Shown here one piece after another: positions 1 through 10,700 of a stretch of 64,000 nt of DNA. The DNA is taken from the NCBI GenBank assembly GCA_000727475.1, contig KL647300.1, positions 2,310,790 through 2,374,789 on the forward strand, written 5' to 3'. The first letter of the stretch is position 1, and each line of letters starts with the position of its first letter. This DNA comes from Sarcocystis neurona (Eukaryota > Apicomplexa > Conoidasida > Eucoccidiorida > Sarcocystidae). The notes under the pieces were generated by a model, which saw nothing but the letters and a program-made list of their open reading frames with translations, was not told where the DNA came from and searched no databases. The position numbers and the translations under genes are program-made.

Positions 1-2
1 AC

Positions 3-116
3 ACAAGGAACATAGACCGCCACCTGACGCACCGTGCAGCACCCTTTATACAAAGGAGAACAAAGGCTTTGGTGCGAATACAAGGGACATAGACTGTCAC
101 CTGACGCACCGTGCAA
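3..116. repeat. Two-copy direct repeat, 37-bp unit spaced 77 bp
   Basis: A unit beginning ACAAGG.ACATAGAC and ending CACCTGACGCACCGTGCA occurs at about 3-39 and again at about 80-116, with three or four differences. Nothing coding overlaps it convincingly. The left window edge may cut a longer array. Confidence 0.7.
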
Positions 117-1459
117 CCCCAGTTATACACGGTTAAGTTGAGGTTTTTGTCCGCTGTCTCAGTCTACGGCATCTCATCTGGGGCGGCTAAACGATATTCG
201 AGAACCTTGGCGTAAAAAGTTCTCTGGCACGCAGCCTTCGCTGCGTTTTGTTTGGTTCGATCTTTTCAAAGGTGGTAAGTCCGAGTTGACGAGACAGCAT
301 GTTATTGGAACGCTCTAGAGCTGCAGCTAGTGGAATTCAAGTAAGGTAATAGAATTCGTGAGGAATACACAAGCCATCATAAGATCGGAGCATAAATGCC
401 TTGTTTACCCCTACTCGCCATGTACCTTGACTTCGTGGGATGTCGATGGCCGCGGCGGCTCCAAGCCACATAGGGACCCCTGCGACATTTGCAGAGCTCC
501 TCCTACAACGCCAAAATCCTTACAGATATTTTCGGCATCTAACACAAATGGAACGACAACGGACACGAAGTTACGCGAGTACGTCAGACGACGGGCAAAA
601 GCGGTCCTTGTACGGCGTGCAGGACTGCATGTCCGCATTTGCAGTGGTGTGATTCTTGCTTGTTATTTCAACTGTACTGCAGTGTGTGAACACGCAAATT
701 TGACGCGCACAATACATCACGAGGAAGAATGGTACGGCACTTATGACGTAGAGTACACCAAATGCAACCGCAGCGGCAGAAGCATGACTAACCAAGAAGT
801 GTTTCGGTTAACGTGTCTCCGCTGCCCCGGAAAACCTCTTCTATACGACCTGGTGCGCCCTCAAGGTGTATGAAGGTTGCACCGGCGAACTGCAGCGTGG
901 ACAACAACAGTACCGAGTAACACAATAAAGACCCCTGAGTGCCATTTTCTCTCGGTCTCTGTCCTGTACGCTCAGAAGCATATTGCCGCGCGTTCAATTA
1001 CGGTGTGAAGCAGCCCGCAACATACATTCCATTAAAAGCGCCAGTTTTCGACCGTTTGAGTCTTCTTGTTGCTCGTGACGACCGCCCACTGGGAGGTAAA
1101 GCCGGACAGCGTTGACGTTTCCTTAATACGTTGCCGGAGCTTCACTGTTAAACGCAGTAAATTTGCGCCCGTTTCCAACGTCAGAATCGTCCTATGGCAG
1201 CGACGCTGCACGACGTCGGTCGAACCACTAACCTTGTCTCCAGCGTGTGAGTTGACATGTTCAACGTTTGTGCATTTCTCGGTTTCACTTGTTCTGCAGA
1301 AGAGCAGCTACTTGTTGAAGCCTTGACAAAAGCGCCTTCCTTTCGAGACCTGCGCACCAGATGTAAGCCACATACAAGATGTACACATGAACGAGCATCA
1401 CAATCTCGTGGATATCTCTCAGTCACGTCATTTAGCCTGCGACCGTGTGCACCATCTCT
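117..1459. other. Spacer without a recognised gene
   Basis: Several overlapping ORFs of 60-171 codons exist on both strands, the longest at 358-873 (+). None shows a family motif, a biased composition or a splice partner. This lies downstream of the minus-strand gene ending at 1460, so part of it is probably that gene's 3' untranslated region. Confidence 0.4.
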
Positions 1460-2758
1460 TCACTCACCACGTGTAGTTACTGTCTGTTGCAGGAATAGCC
1501 TCAGCGTTTGCCCATCTACAAAATACTGATGTCGCAGCATTATAATATCTGCGCGCAGCATACGCTGAGCCTCTCGTAGCATTTTGATTCTGAGCAGCAT
1601 TTCCAGAATGACCGCTTTATCGAGTCTAATAAAAGCTCCAGCTGCTAGTATACTCTGGAGGCTGAGCGGTTGTTTTTTCTGAAGCTGTTGATGCCAGCGA
1701 CTGTCCTCCGCACTGTATTGCCACGGGTTTTGTTGCTCGTGCGTGAAGAGCGGCGCTTGACGTTTCTCCACCTCCTTTTGAAGCACATCGTAGAATGCTT
1801 CTTTCTGGAGGGCCGAACACGCATAGTTCTGCACGTCGCAGGCCGTCTGCTGCTGTCGTGTCTGACAATCTTCCAGCGTGAAGAAAACTTCCTCCTCAGA
1901 ACAGACGTTTTCGTCATGAAGGTCCAGCTGCTGCAGCATCAGCAAAGCTTTGCAGACAGAAAGTTCGTAGTCGTTGCTGCCTGTGGAGCCACGCTGACTG
2001 CGGCGTCGTCTTCGGAGCGTTTCAGACGCCTCCGGTGCAACTCCCGTCGCGGCATCTTGAATATTAGTTTCCTTGTCACGACAAGTGCCGCCGCGGCTCG
2101 TTGTTCTGCTGTAGCTGTCACCTTTCAGTAGGAGCTCGCCGGGTGTCGTTTGTGGTGTACTGCTCAGTCTCTCACCCGCACCCACAGCACACAACTCTTT
2201 CTCCTTAGTGTTTGTTGCTACGTAAGGAGTACTTCGCGAGTCCTTGTCCAAAGTAGTGCAAGGGGCTACACTGCAGGGCGACTGTATGAACTGAAGAGCT
2301 AGTTGTCCTCCGGGTAGCAGATGGTCATACTGCTCAGCGTTACAGTTGAGTAGACGCGCTGCCTGAAGCACAGTTTTCAGTCTGCAAAGGACTTTCCGAT
2401 GCTCGTCATCTTTGGGCAGTAGTTGGCGTGAAGCGAGTGAGGCAGTACCATGCCTTCGCTCCTGCTGCATTTGCTCCACTTGCTTTTGCTCCTGTTGCTT
2501 TCGCTCCTGGTGCTTTTGCTCTGAGTGGACAGTGTACATCACCGACAAATCTGGTGTAGAGAGCACGGGCTTATCTTCCAGCCTCTGCTGCTGAATCTGG
2601 CAGATAGCGTACAATTCTTCTAGCACTTTCAGCAAGGTCGAGACCACACTTAAGGCCGCACAAAAGGCATCAGGCAACGAAGCAAAAGAGTGAGGCGTGA
2701 GCTGCGGTAGGACAAGGCTGCCCGGCCCTTCCGCCTCATTTAACAAGGGTGCACTCAT
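1460..2758 (-). CDS. Hypothetical protein, 432 aa, Gln-rich with helical ends
   Basis: I do not recognise this protein. It is an uninterrupted minus-strand frame starting at the ATG whose first base is 2758 and stopping at 1460. The N-terminal 60 residues are hydrophobic-helical (leucine- and valine-spaced, containing DAFCAALSVVSTLLKVLEEL). Residues of about 80-105 are a Gln/Lys/Glu-rich stretch of coiled-coil type. The middle is Ser/Thr/Arg-rich and probably disordered. The last 70 residues return to a Leu/Ile-periodic helix (MLLRIKMLREAQRMLRADII). There is no signal peptide, transmembrane segment or zinc motif. It could be a complete single-exon gene or the large exon of a spliced one. It is the longest open frame in the first 7 kb and has mixed composition rather than a pure trinucleotide repeat, which is why I keep it. 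No function is assigned. Confidence 0.55.
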   Translation of the reverse strand: MSAPLLNEAEGPGSLVLPQLTPHSFASLPDAFCAALSVVSTLLKVLEELYAICQIQQQRLEDKPVLSTPDLSVMYTVHSEQKHQERKQQEQKQVEQMQQERRHGTASLASRQLLPKDDEHRKVLCRLKTVLQAARLLNCNAEQYDHLLPGGQLALQFIQSPCSVAPCTTLDKDSRSTPYVATNTKEKELCAVGAGERLSSTPQTTPGELLLKGDSYSRTTSRGGTCRDKETNIQDAATGVAPEASETLRRRRRSQRGSTGSNDYELSVCKALLMLQQLDLHDENVCSEEEVFFTLEDCQTRQQQTACDVQNYACSALQKEAFYDVLQKEVEKRQAPLFTHEQQNPWQYSAEDSRWHQQLQKKQPLSLQSILAAGAFIRLDKAVILEMLLRIKMLREAQRMLRADIIMLRHQYFVDGQTLRLFLQQTVTTRGE

Positions 2759-5700
2759 CTCGCAGTTTTTTAGTGTGACGCATCTACAACTGCTCCGATC
2801 GATAAGGTTTCAGCCACCGCCGGCGCCGCCGCTGCGCCGGGCCTGCGGCCGCTGCCGGCGCTGCTGTTGCTACTGACCCTGTCGCTGGAAATGCTGCTGC
2901 GCTATCGGTGCCCCTCTTCGCTGACGTTCATCCCCCTGATGTGCACTGGTGTTACCAGCGGGAAGAGTCTGTAGGGCGAAGAGGGGGGTCTAGTGGCGGC
3001 GAAGTGACTGCGGGTGCTGCGGGCTTGAACCTTAGAAGTTCTTGCGCACTCGCGGCGTTTCTTTTAATTGCTCCACGTTGCATCAAACAACGAGTACGGC
3101 ATGAGTGAGTTCCGGTATGCATCTCGCAACAAATACTTGGTTGCCAGGGAGGTTTGGCCATAGGCTGAGACAGACAGAGACTGTGTCGCAGGGAGAAATA
3201 CCAGGCAGTTCATGACACACCACGCATCCAACTCGGTACAGAGCCGCTCAAAGTACTTCTTTAGGCAAGAGTTACAGAAGCCCCTCCTGCAATTTATTGA
3301 CCACACCTGTAAATGCGCTTCCGTTGTTTGAGTAAACCAAACAGCGGCGTCGCTGTCTCACAAGAAAGAGAACTAAGGTTGTTATAGAGTTCGAAGGGCC
3401 AAGCCCCTGTTTCCTACTACGTAGATACGTATGTCTGAAAGCCTGGATGCATGCCTTTCTCTATATATATACACACCAATGTAGTGTATGGACATGTATG
3501 GCGTGCTCCCACTTATAAGTTCACAATATGTATCCGCTGGGAAGAGACCCGTTTCGTTCAACATTTCCATGCAGCTCACCTGTGAACCACGGACATTTAC
3601 CAGTTTACATGCTCGTTGCGCACGGTGGAATTCACGGGTACACGAGTGAAAATATGAAAAGCAGAGATGCACTATAAAGAGAATATTTCTGACGGCTGCT
3701 GCGTACGGCTCTGACGCCAAAGGTACTACACAGCCGGCCGCGCTAAAGACGGCGTAAGCCGCCAACGCACGCCGGCTGGACGTGCGTGACGGAGCCTTCC
3801 ACAAACACACCAAGGAAAGACAGGCGAGGCAAATCAGAACTAACTTAGAGATGGCTCAGTGGCGGGATATACCGGAAGAGGCACTTAGGGTGGGGGTATC
3901 ACATGAAGAGGATTACATTTTAACGAGCCGGTGTGGCCGTCTACCGCCCTGCCGGAGGTCCTCTCTTATGGCGAAGTTCCATGTCTATACCCCGGTGTCC
4001 ACACGTATCCCTTCCCCTCTCATATCGAGTCATGCACACATGTATAAACGTATGCGTACGAGTTTATTCATAGACAGAGCTAGATTGAGCGGGTACGTAT
4101 CAGTTAGAGCAACTGCGTAGATCGCCAGGCGGTCAGTCTCGGCAGTTCCTTCCGGAAAAAGGGCAAGGCTGAAAGTTGCCGACGCATTTGCAAGCACAGA
4201 AGAAGCAGCCTTTGTACAGAGAAATGTATGGGCGGGCACTGGCCCAGCCGCACAACTCTCACACCCAGGTATATCTGAAGCGTGAGGCGTGCATGCGTCT
4301 TCGTAATGTCTACCGACGTGGACGCTAATTACGAAGGCGTCCGGCGGCGTGGCTGTTCAAGCTGTTGCTCCTGCTGCTGCTCCCTCCTTACGCACCACCA
4401 CGTCGCTTGACCGCCGCGGTAGCTGCTGCCGTGGCTCGTGCTGTGTGTGCGACTCATGCTGCGGCAGCCGCGGGCTTCTGCTTTCTCTCGCCCTGCTGCC
4501 GTGGCGAGTCGGGCTGCGCTGTCACGGCAACAACGGCTACACAGGTGATGATGTTTCTGTTGGTGCTCCCCTGCTTGTGTGCCTGCTACTAAGATTACGT
4601 CTCTACTGCTGCTATTTCGGTTTCTAGCGTTCCAACTGCCACCGGGGGCCGCTGCTGCGGTGATGATGGCTGGGGGTCCTGGACCGGGCCTCCGTTGTGC
4701 TGTAGTTCAGATTAGGTTCTGGGCAGCGATGACTGCGAACCTTTTCTTGTCCAACCCCTTTGCTATCGACGTTTTTTAGGCCGCTGGCGGTCTCCCCGTC
4801 TATCGAGTTTGTGCGTTAGGGTGAATCGAACGCGGTCACCGCGTGTTTGTAGCGCAGAAAGTAGACACATGTAGCTGAGACTGCCCGTGGATGGTTTCCC
4901 TTGTCGGCAGGTGAAGAAGCTCTCGCAATGTCGGGGTACTCTAGCGTCACCTTTGCAGGACAAGAGAGTCATTTTCCTCTCTCGCCCGAGAACAAAGCGC
5001 AGGTGAGCGCCTGCAGCTGAAGGAGCTGCTTTCTTGAGGCGCAACCGCAACAAGAAGGACGTCGGCGGCGCCGAGTGAAAGCTGCCATATATGTAGATAC
5101 GTGTGCCACCATGTGCAAAAATACGTGTTTCCGTTTGCGTTTGCCGAGCATTTGCATGCATATCAACGTACACAACAGGATAACGTCAGCAATACTTGTG
5201 TTGTAGGGTGGTGTAGCCGGGTCCCGTCTCCGCAAACTGCGGAGGCAATGCAGCTCGACGCCGTTGGGTGGCGTGTGTGTCACAAATTTCACTCCTCAGT
5301 ACACATTCTACAGGTGAAAAAGGATGCTGTCCCTACTGGATTCCACGTACTGCGGCTAGATAGCTGAAAAAGGATCCACCTGAACGCTAACGTGCTTGTA
5401 TACACTAGCGGCAAGAAAAATAAATCCCGAAATCTTTGCAGAATCCAAGGTGGAGAGCGGTCAATACATACATATTCCCAGGTCGCCTATGCTGGAAAGT
5501 GCAGAGCCGGCGACTCTCTGCTTGAAGACCCCTCGAGAATGAGTGACCCGCATCATTCCACCATGCCAACCACGCCGCTTCATCAAAAAATCGGTAAGAA
5601 GTCCGGGACAGCTGGCTTTTACAGAAAGTTAAGTGTAGAACATATGTAGACGGTGCTGTGTATTAATAATTAGACATATAGATAGAGTGATAGGTACACG

Positions 5701-6226
5701 TCGCAGGTGTAGCTCTTGTACGACGTGTGGTATTTTCCCGTATTCGCGCGAAATATAGATTCTTGAAATTTACAGACATGAGTGTGGGTGCAACTCCGGT
5801 GCCCAACGTCCGCACTCAAGGATTTGCGGGCATATTCGGATTATGTGCATCGGTATACACCTTTGGTGTGCGTGTAGGGACAAATGCAGGGTCAGTCATT
5901 TCTGTCAACGCACACGTAAAAATGTATATTTTCACAAAATATACGTAGAAATACAGTCGCGATAGCGAGTCCTGCGCGCGTTCTTTGGCTTGGCAGCTGC
6001 GATTTCTGCAGCTGTTCCAGAGCGCTGTATGGTAGATTGAAACAGAACGAACATTCATCTTCCCCTCTTCTATGAGCAGCGTCCAAGTTTCTTTTCCCCG
6101 ACGTACGAAATTATCTCAGTTATTTTGCAGCCAATGAGTTGTTTCGGCCTTCGCACTGGTCGAACATACTGGAACAAGTTAGAGAAATGCAGCGTAACGC
6201 TAAGAAGCATGGAAGACGCACAAAAA

Positions 6227-6293
6227 GCGTAAGGCGTACATACACCGCCTTTCACCTGGAAGCGTAAGGCGTACATACACCGCCTTTCACCTG
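6227..6293. repeat. Perfect two-copy direct repeat, 32-bp unit, 35-bp period
   Basis: The 32-bp unit starting GCGTAAGGCGTACATACACC appears at 6227-6258 and again identically at 6262-6293, separated by three bases. The identity suggests a recent duplication. Confidence 0.85.
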
Positions 6294-6687
6294 TTAGTGT
6301 ATACCTGGGACCAAATATACACATATATACAGAGCAAATGACAGGCACGGCTACTCTCCCGTATTGTTGCTGCAGAGACACGGAGAAACAGGTGGAGAGA
6401 TGAAAATGCAGATAGAGGCAGTTACAAATATGAAGGTATCCGTACGTATGTGTCGACTGGATTCTCGCGCTTTCGACAACCAAGCACAACTCTTGCTCAG
6501 ACTCCGCCTGGGAGATGCATTTCGCCGAACAAAGACAATTTCAATCGGAGGGCTTTTTAGTAGTGACCTCAGTATTCAATGTTGTTACGTCGAATGTGCT
6601 ACTCCCCACTGACAAACGAACTGTAATTCCTTGATTCGCAGTGCGCGAACGCGTACAGACAAAAGTGCACCGGTTAGTGTCTTTACA

Positions 6688-6710
6688 TGTATATATATAT
6701 ATATATATAT
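6688..6710. repeat. (TA)n microsatellite
   Basis: A short alternating TA run following CATG. Similar runs recur at 12840-12862, 26207-26222, 26608-26630, 30668-30685, 31549-31566, 37240-37280, 37339-37361 and 54906-54919, nearly all outside the exons I could define. Confidence 0.8.
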
Positions 6711-7710
6711 GAATTAATATTAAGATACGAAGAGGCGCGTATGCATGCGCGTCCGCCGCCTGTGTTTGTGTCCTTGTGTTCCTTTTTGGCGCGTGCGACG
6801 CAAGTTGGCACCGCAGCATCCCTGTTAAGTCATCCGCTCTGCGTCAGTGCAATTCTACCTGCTGATCGAAATGCCGACCACACAGGTCTACAGACAAGGT
6901 CCAGAATAGTGAAAAAGTTGAGATTCGAACTGCTGCACGATACAGGTGCTGACAAATCTGCTGCGTACCTGCGAGCGGCACGGCTCAGATCCACGTGAGT
7001 GGTCCCGTGTGGCCGTAGCCAGTGTGCTTGCAGCTTTGACGTGGTTTCTCATTGTGACTCGGCTTCGGAAAAGTGTTGGACGGTCCCTGTTCATTCCACC
7101 CATTTGTCTGCGTAGACGGAAGAGACGTTCTTACCATATATATTCACATCTACGCACACGTACACACACGCATATAGTCGTTTGCAGATAAGAAGAGAAC
7201 GCGCACGCCTGTACACACGAACGCACATTGCAGCACGAAATATTGCCACACAATGATTCGACAGCCCGTACATGTGTACACGAACGCTTCTCTTCGATGA
7301 GTCTCTGTCGCCAGGTTGTCCATGCGCGACAGATCGCTGTCTTGGCACTCTTCCTGATGTGTCGCCCTGGAGGCGTGTCATTTCTGTCTGTTCTCTCTGA
7401 AGGGGAAGCTCCTCGGGGTGGTCACCGCATGCGTTTTTTTGTTCGTCTTTGGGCATGCGTCTGTTTCCTCTTTTGTGTCGGTTTTGCTTCTTCCGCCGTC
7501 CTCGTTCATTGCAGGAGGTGAACGGGTCCACGGTCGTTCGGTTGTGTGACGCTTTTCTTCTCTCCGCTTTCATGTTCTGCGTCGGGCAGAGTCGTTCCCC
7601 TTTGCTCTGTGTCTCGATTTCGGCCACACAGAGATTGCTGACTGCTTCGCGTCGGTTGCTGGCCACAGGGCCCCCCGCTGAGCTGACTGTATTGTTCTGG
7701 TGATCTGCAG

Positions 7711-10700
7711 CCTTCGTAGGTGCAGGAACGATGGCATTTGCCCTTGCCAAAGGCTTCACCGCGTCGGCGCGCGTGCTTCCATCAGAAATCCACATGCTTG
7801 TGCGTAACGCGGTCAAGCGCGACCTGGTGGTTGAGTCCGGCTATGTACCTATTCACACGCCGGAAGAAGTAAGAATACTTACGGGGTGTTGAGGCTAGAT
7901 GACCGCGGGGGCTGTTTATCCCTGCACGCCTACATGTGCAGTTTAATGTGTCCGTACTCGGCTGAGCTTGTACTGCCTACAAATACTTCTTTAACCTGCA
8001 CATGGCTTGATCGCTCTCTCGTGTAGGCGTCTGCAGAAAAAGGTGTATAAACGTATAGAAGTACGCGAAGGTGTACGTATACCTGCGCTCTGCAGGACAC
8101 TTTAATTTTCGATGGCACACAAATAGCTTCGGAGACGCCGGCTGCAATAGTGGTACCTGTCCGAACGTATTTGTGTGCGAGCAGGGAAAAAGTGTAGCTT
8201 CTCTGAATACGTGTGCGTATGTGTGGAGCGTGCGTAGGGATGTGCCCACGTGCTTGTGTGCCGGTGACTGGCACTTCGCGCCTCACAGGTAGCGCATACC
8301 AAAAGGAGGGCGTATACCCCTTCAGTCATGTATATGAATGGCTATACGCACAGACATTTTGTCGCAGTCTACTAGCCGAAACGTACGCCTAGTGTGACGT
8401 GTATTAAGCGCAGGGTCTCACAGGGGCATCGACGTACACGCAGAGAACCCGTAGGTACTGACGGACATCGAGAACACATCCATATTCCGTCGCAGAAAAT
8501 ATCTGTACATATATAGAGACGGCAGCAGATCGTCTTGCGCTGCGAACAGGTTCACAGCCGTGAGTCTATCTTGCGCCTGCCGCTGGTCGTTGTCGTCGGG
8601 TTCTCGCTTTTCCTTGCCGTGCAGTTTTCGATGAGCGCAAAAGAATGCCTACGCGCTCTCGCCCAGTACGCATCTTCTCGACGCGTGAAAAAGATGAGTC
8701 TTTCGATATCTTAGTCCTACTATTGTCGGCACGCTCGTTGTCCTTCTCTCTCCTTGCCCTCTTTCGTGTCGGGAATGTCCTCCCATTGCTCTCTTTTCTG
8801 TGTATCGCGTGTCTATTCTTTTTTTCCCTCCTCATTCGTCCCTTCGGGCGAGCCACCCCGAGCGCCATTCCTTGCTTTTCTCTTGCTTCTACATGACTCC
8901 CCTACTGATCGCTTCCGACAAATCTGGCTCAATTGTCTCCTCTCACATCCACCACTGTGTTGTTGGCAACTGGAGCTGTGACCTCGCCTGCCGCAGCAGT
9001 AGGGAACTGTAGCTCTGACGTGCTCCACTCCCCTTACACATCTGATTTGTTCTACGTATCACGTCTTAGTACATTATCCATTCTCGTTCACGCCACAACT
9101 AGGGGAGCTCCTTCGAGGCGTCGGCAGCGAAAGGCCCCACACTTCTGCGACTTGTCCTCCGCATATGTATTCCGTAACGATAGTGGTTGTTATCAGGTCT
9201 TCTACCTCTTTCCGTCTTTTCCTCCGTCGCTGCTGTCCGTGGCGTGTCTTCTATCTCGAGATCTCTCCTTGCGCTCCCCCTGTATCGGTGCATGTGCCTG
9301 TCCTCCGCGCAGCCCCCGTCTGTATTTTTCTTCTCTCTGCCGCTCGCTCCTCTTTGTGAATGTCGTGTGTATCCGCGTCTCTTCTTTGATTCGCTCCCCT
9401 GGGCCGCTGGTTCTTCCCATCTCTGTATTTCTTTCACGTGGACAGCTCGAGAAATCTACAGTGTCCTCCCGGTTGCTCTTTCTGCTGCTCGTGGCTTCTT
9501 TTCTCGACCGGTCCTCCTATCTCGCAGTAACAGCTCTTTTGTCCACCTCTCCCTTCTCCATTTGCAAAGCCGTTGTAACTCCTGCCAGTTCTTCCGTTCC
9601 GTGCTGTACCCTCTTCTTTTTTACTTCAAACGATTCTCCTTTCGTGTCCTTTTCTCTCTTGTCTTCTTAGTACGTGAGTATTTCTGAAGAGAAATACAAA
9701 AAAGGGGAGAAGAGAGAATAAGGCGTACGCACATGTGCGTAGTGATGCGTTATTCCCCTCTTTTCGTATCTGTATCTCTGTATCGTTTCTCTAACGTGCT
9801 TTCTACTGTCCCCGGCGACTGGAGCGCACTTCTTCTGCCGTTGCAGAGGAAGACCTCTTTGCTTCTTTTTTCATCTGTAACCTCCCTGTTCGTGCTCCGC
9901 CTTCTGTTCTTCTGCTGCTTGCAGCTCACTTCTATGGACGTTATTTTCCTTTCCCTAGGCGCTGAAGAAGCGCTGGAGTTCCTCCAGCTCCTGGGGCCCC
10001 TTTTAGAAGAAAATAAGCAACTGGTGGTATCGCTGTGCATGGGTCTCTCTCTACAGCGTATAGGTGCCGTGCTCGACGAGTCTCGGTCGAAGAAGGGACT
10101 GCCGCGAGGCAGCTGCTGCAGAACAGCGCGCCTCTTGCCTAATGTCGCGTGTCAAAGTGGCAGCGGGGTCAGCGTTTTCTGCTTAGGAGAAGACTGTACT
10201 CATGAAGATGGCAAGCTTTTGATGGCTCTTCTGACCACGTGTGGTGTCTCCTACCGTGTCCAAGAGAACCACATAGACGCGTGCGCTGCCATCAGTTCTT
10301 CAGGTGAGGGTCACGTCGCTGCAGAGACAGAGGCAGCAGCGCTAAAAAAGGAACCGACACGCGCGCAGAAAGGCGGTCACTGAAGAGCGATGGAGGGGGA
10401 GGCTCGAGTAGAAAGGCAGCGAGACAGGCACAGCGAACGCAAGGGGATAAACAACTGAGAGAGCAAGCGGCAAGGCCTCGGAGACACGTAGGTGCGAAGG
10501 ACTCAGCGATGAAAAACTGTATAGAGATGTCGCAACGGAGAGAGACGCAGGCAGGTGTGAACGTCTAGAAGTCGTAGAGAGGGAGTTGTGCTAGAGATAC
10601 ATGCGTGGAGGAGGTAATGTTGGGAGCAGCAAGACGTGGAGGCACTTAAGGGGACACTGAGAGAGGAGGGGATGGAGGCAGAGACAGAAAAATCTCTAGA

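Larger units (their letters stand above)
2759..7710. other. Mostly noncoding region, no confident gene
   Basis: This holds a GC-rich stretch at 2814-2970, open on the plus strand between an AG and a GT, that could be an isolated exon. It also holds a CTG-rich patch at 4360-4640 and a 35-bp direct repeat at 6.2 kb, plus a (TA)n run at 6688-6710. ORFs here are under 150 codons except a 241-codon minus frame (7091-7816), which overlaps the reductase exon on the other strand and has no recognisable domain. The unfound first exon of the reductase is expected near the right end. Confidence 0.4.

Noticed and set aside
358..873. 171-codon plus-strand ORF
   Set aside because: No family motif, overlapping ORFs in other frames, and no splice or start support.
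7091..7816. 241-codon minus-strand ORF
   Set aside because: It overlaps the plus-strand reductase exon carrying the dinucleotide-binding loop and has no motif of its own.
8933..9670. 245-codon plus-strand ORF
   Set aside because: It lies wholly in the reductase intron 7869-9924. A segment resembling part of the reductase was considered as an exon, but the direct 7868 to 9925 splice already gives a continuous, phase-correct protein.
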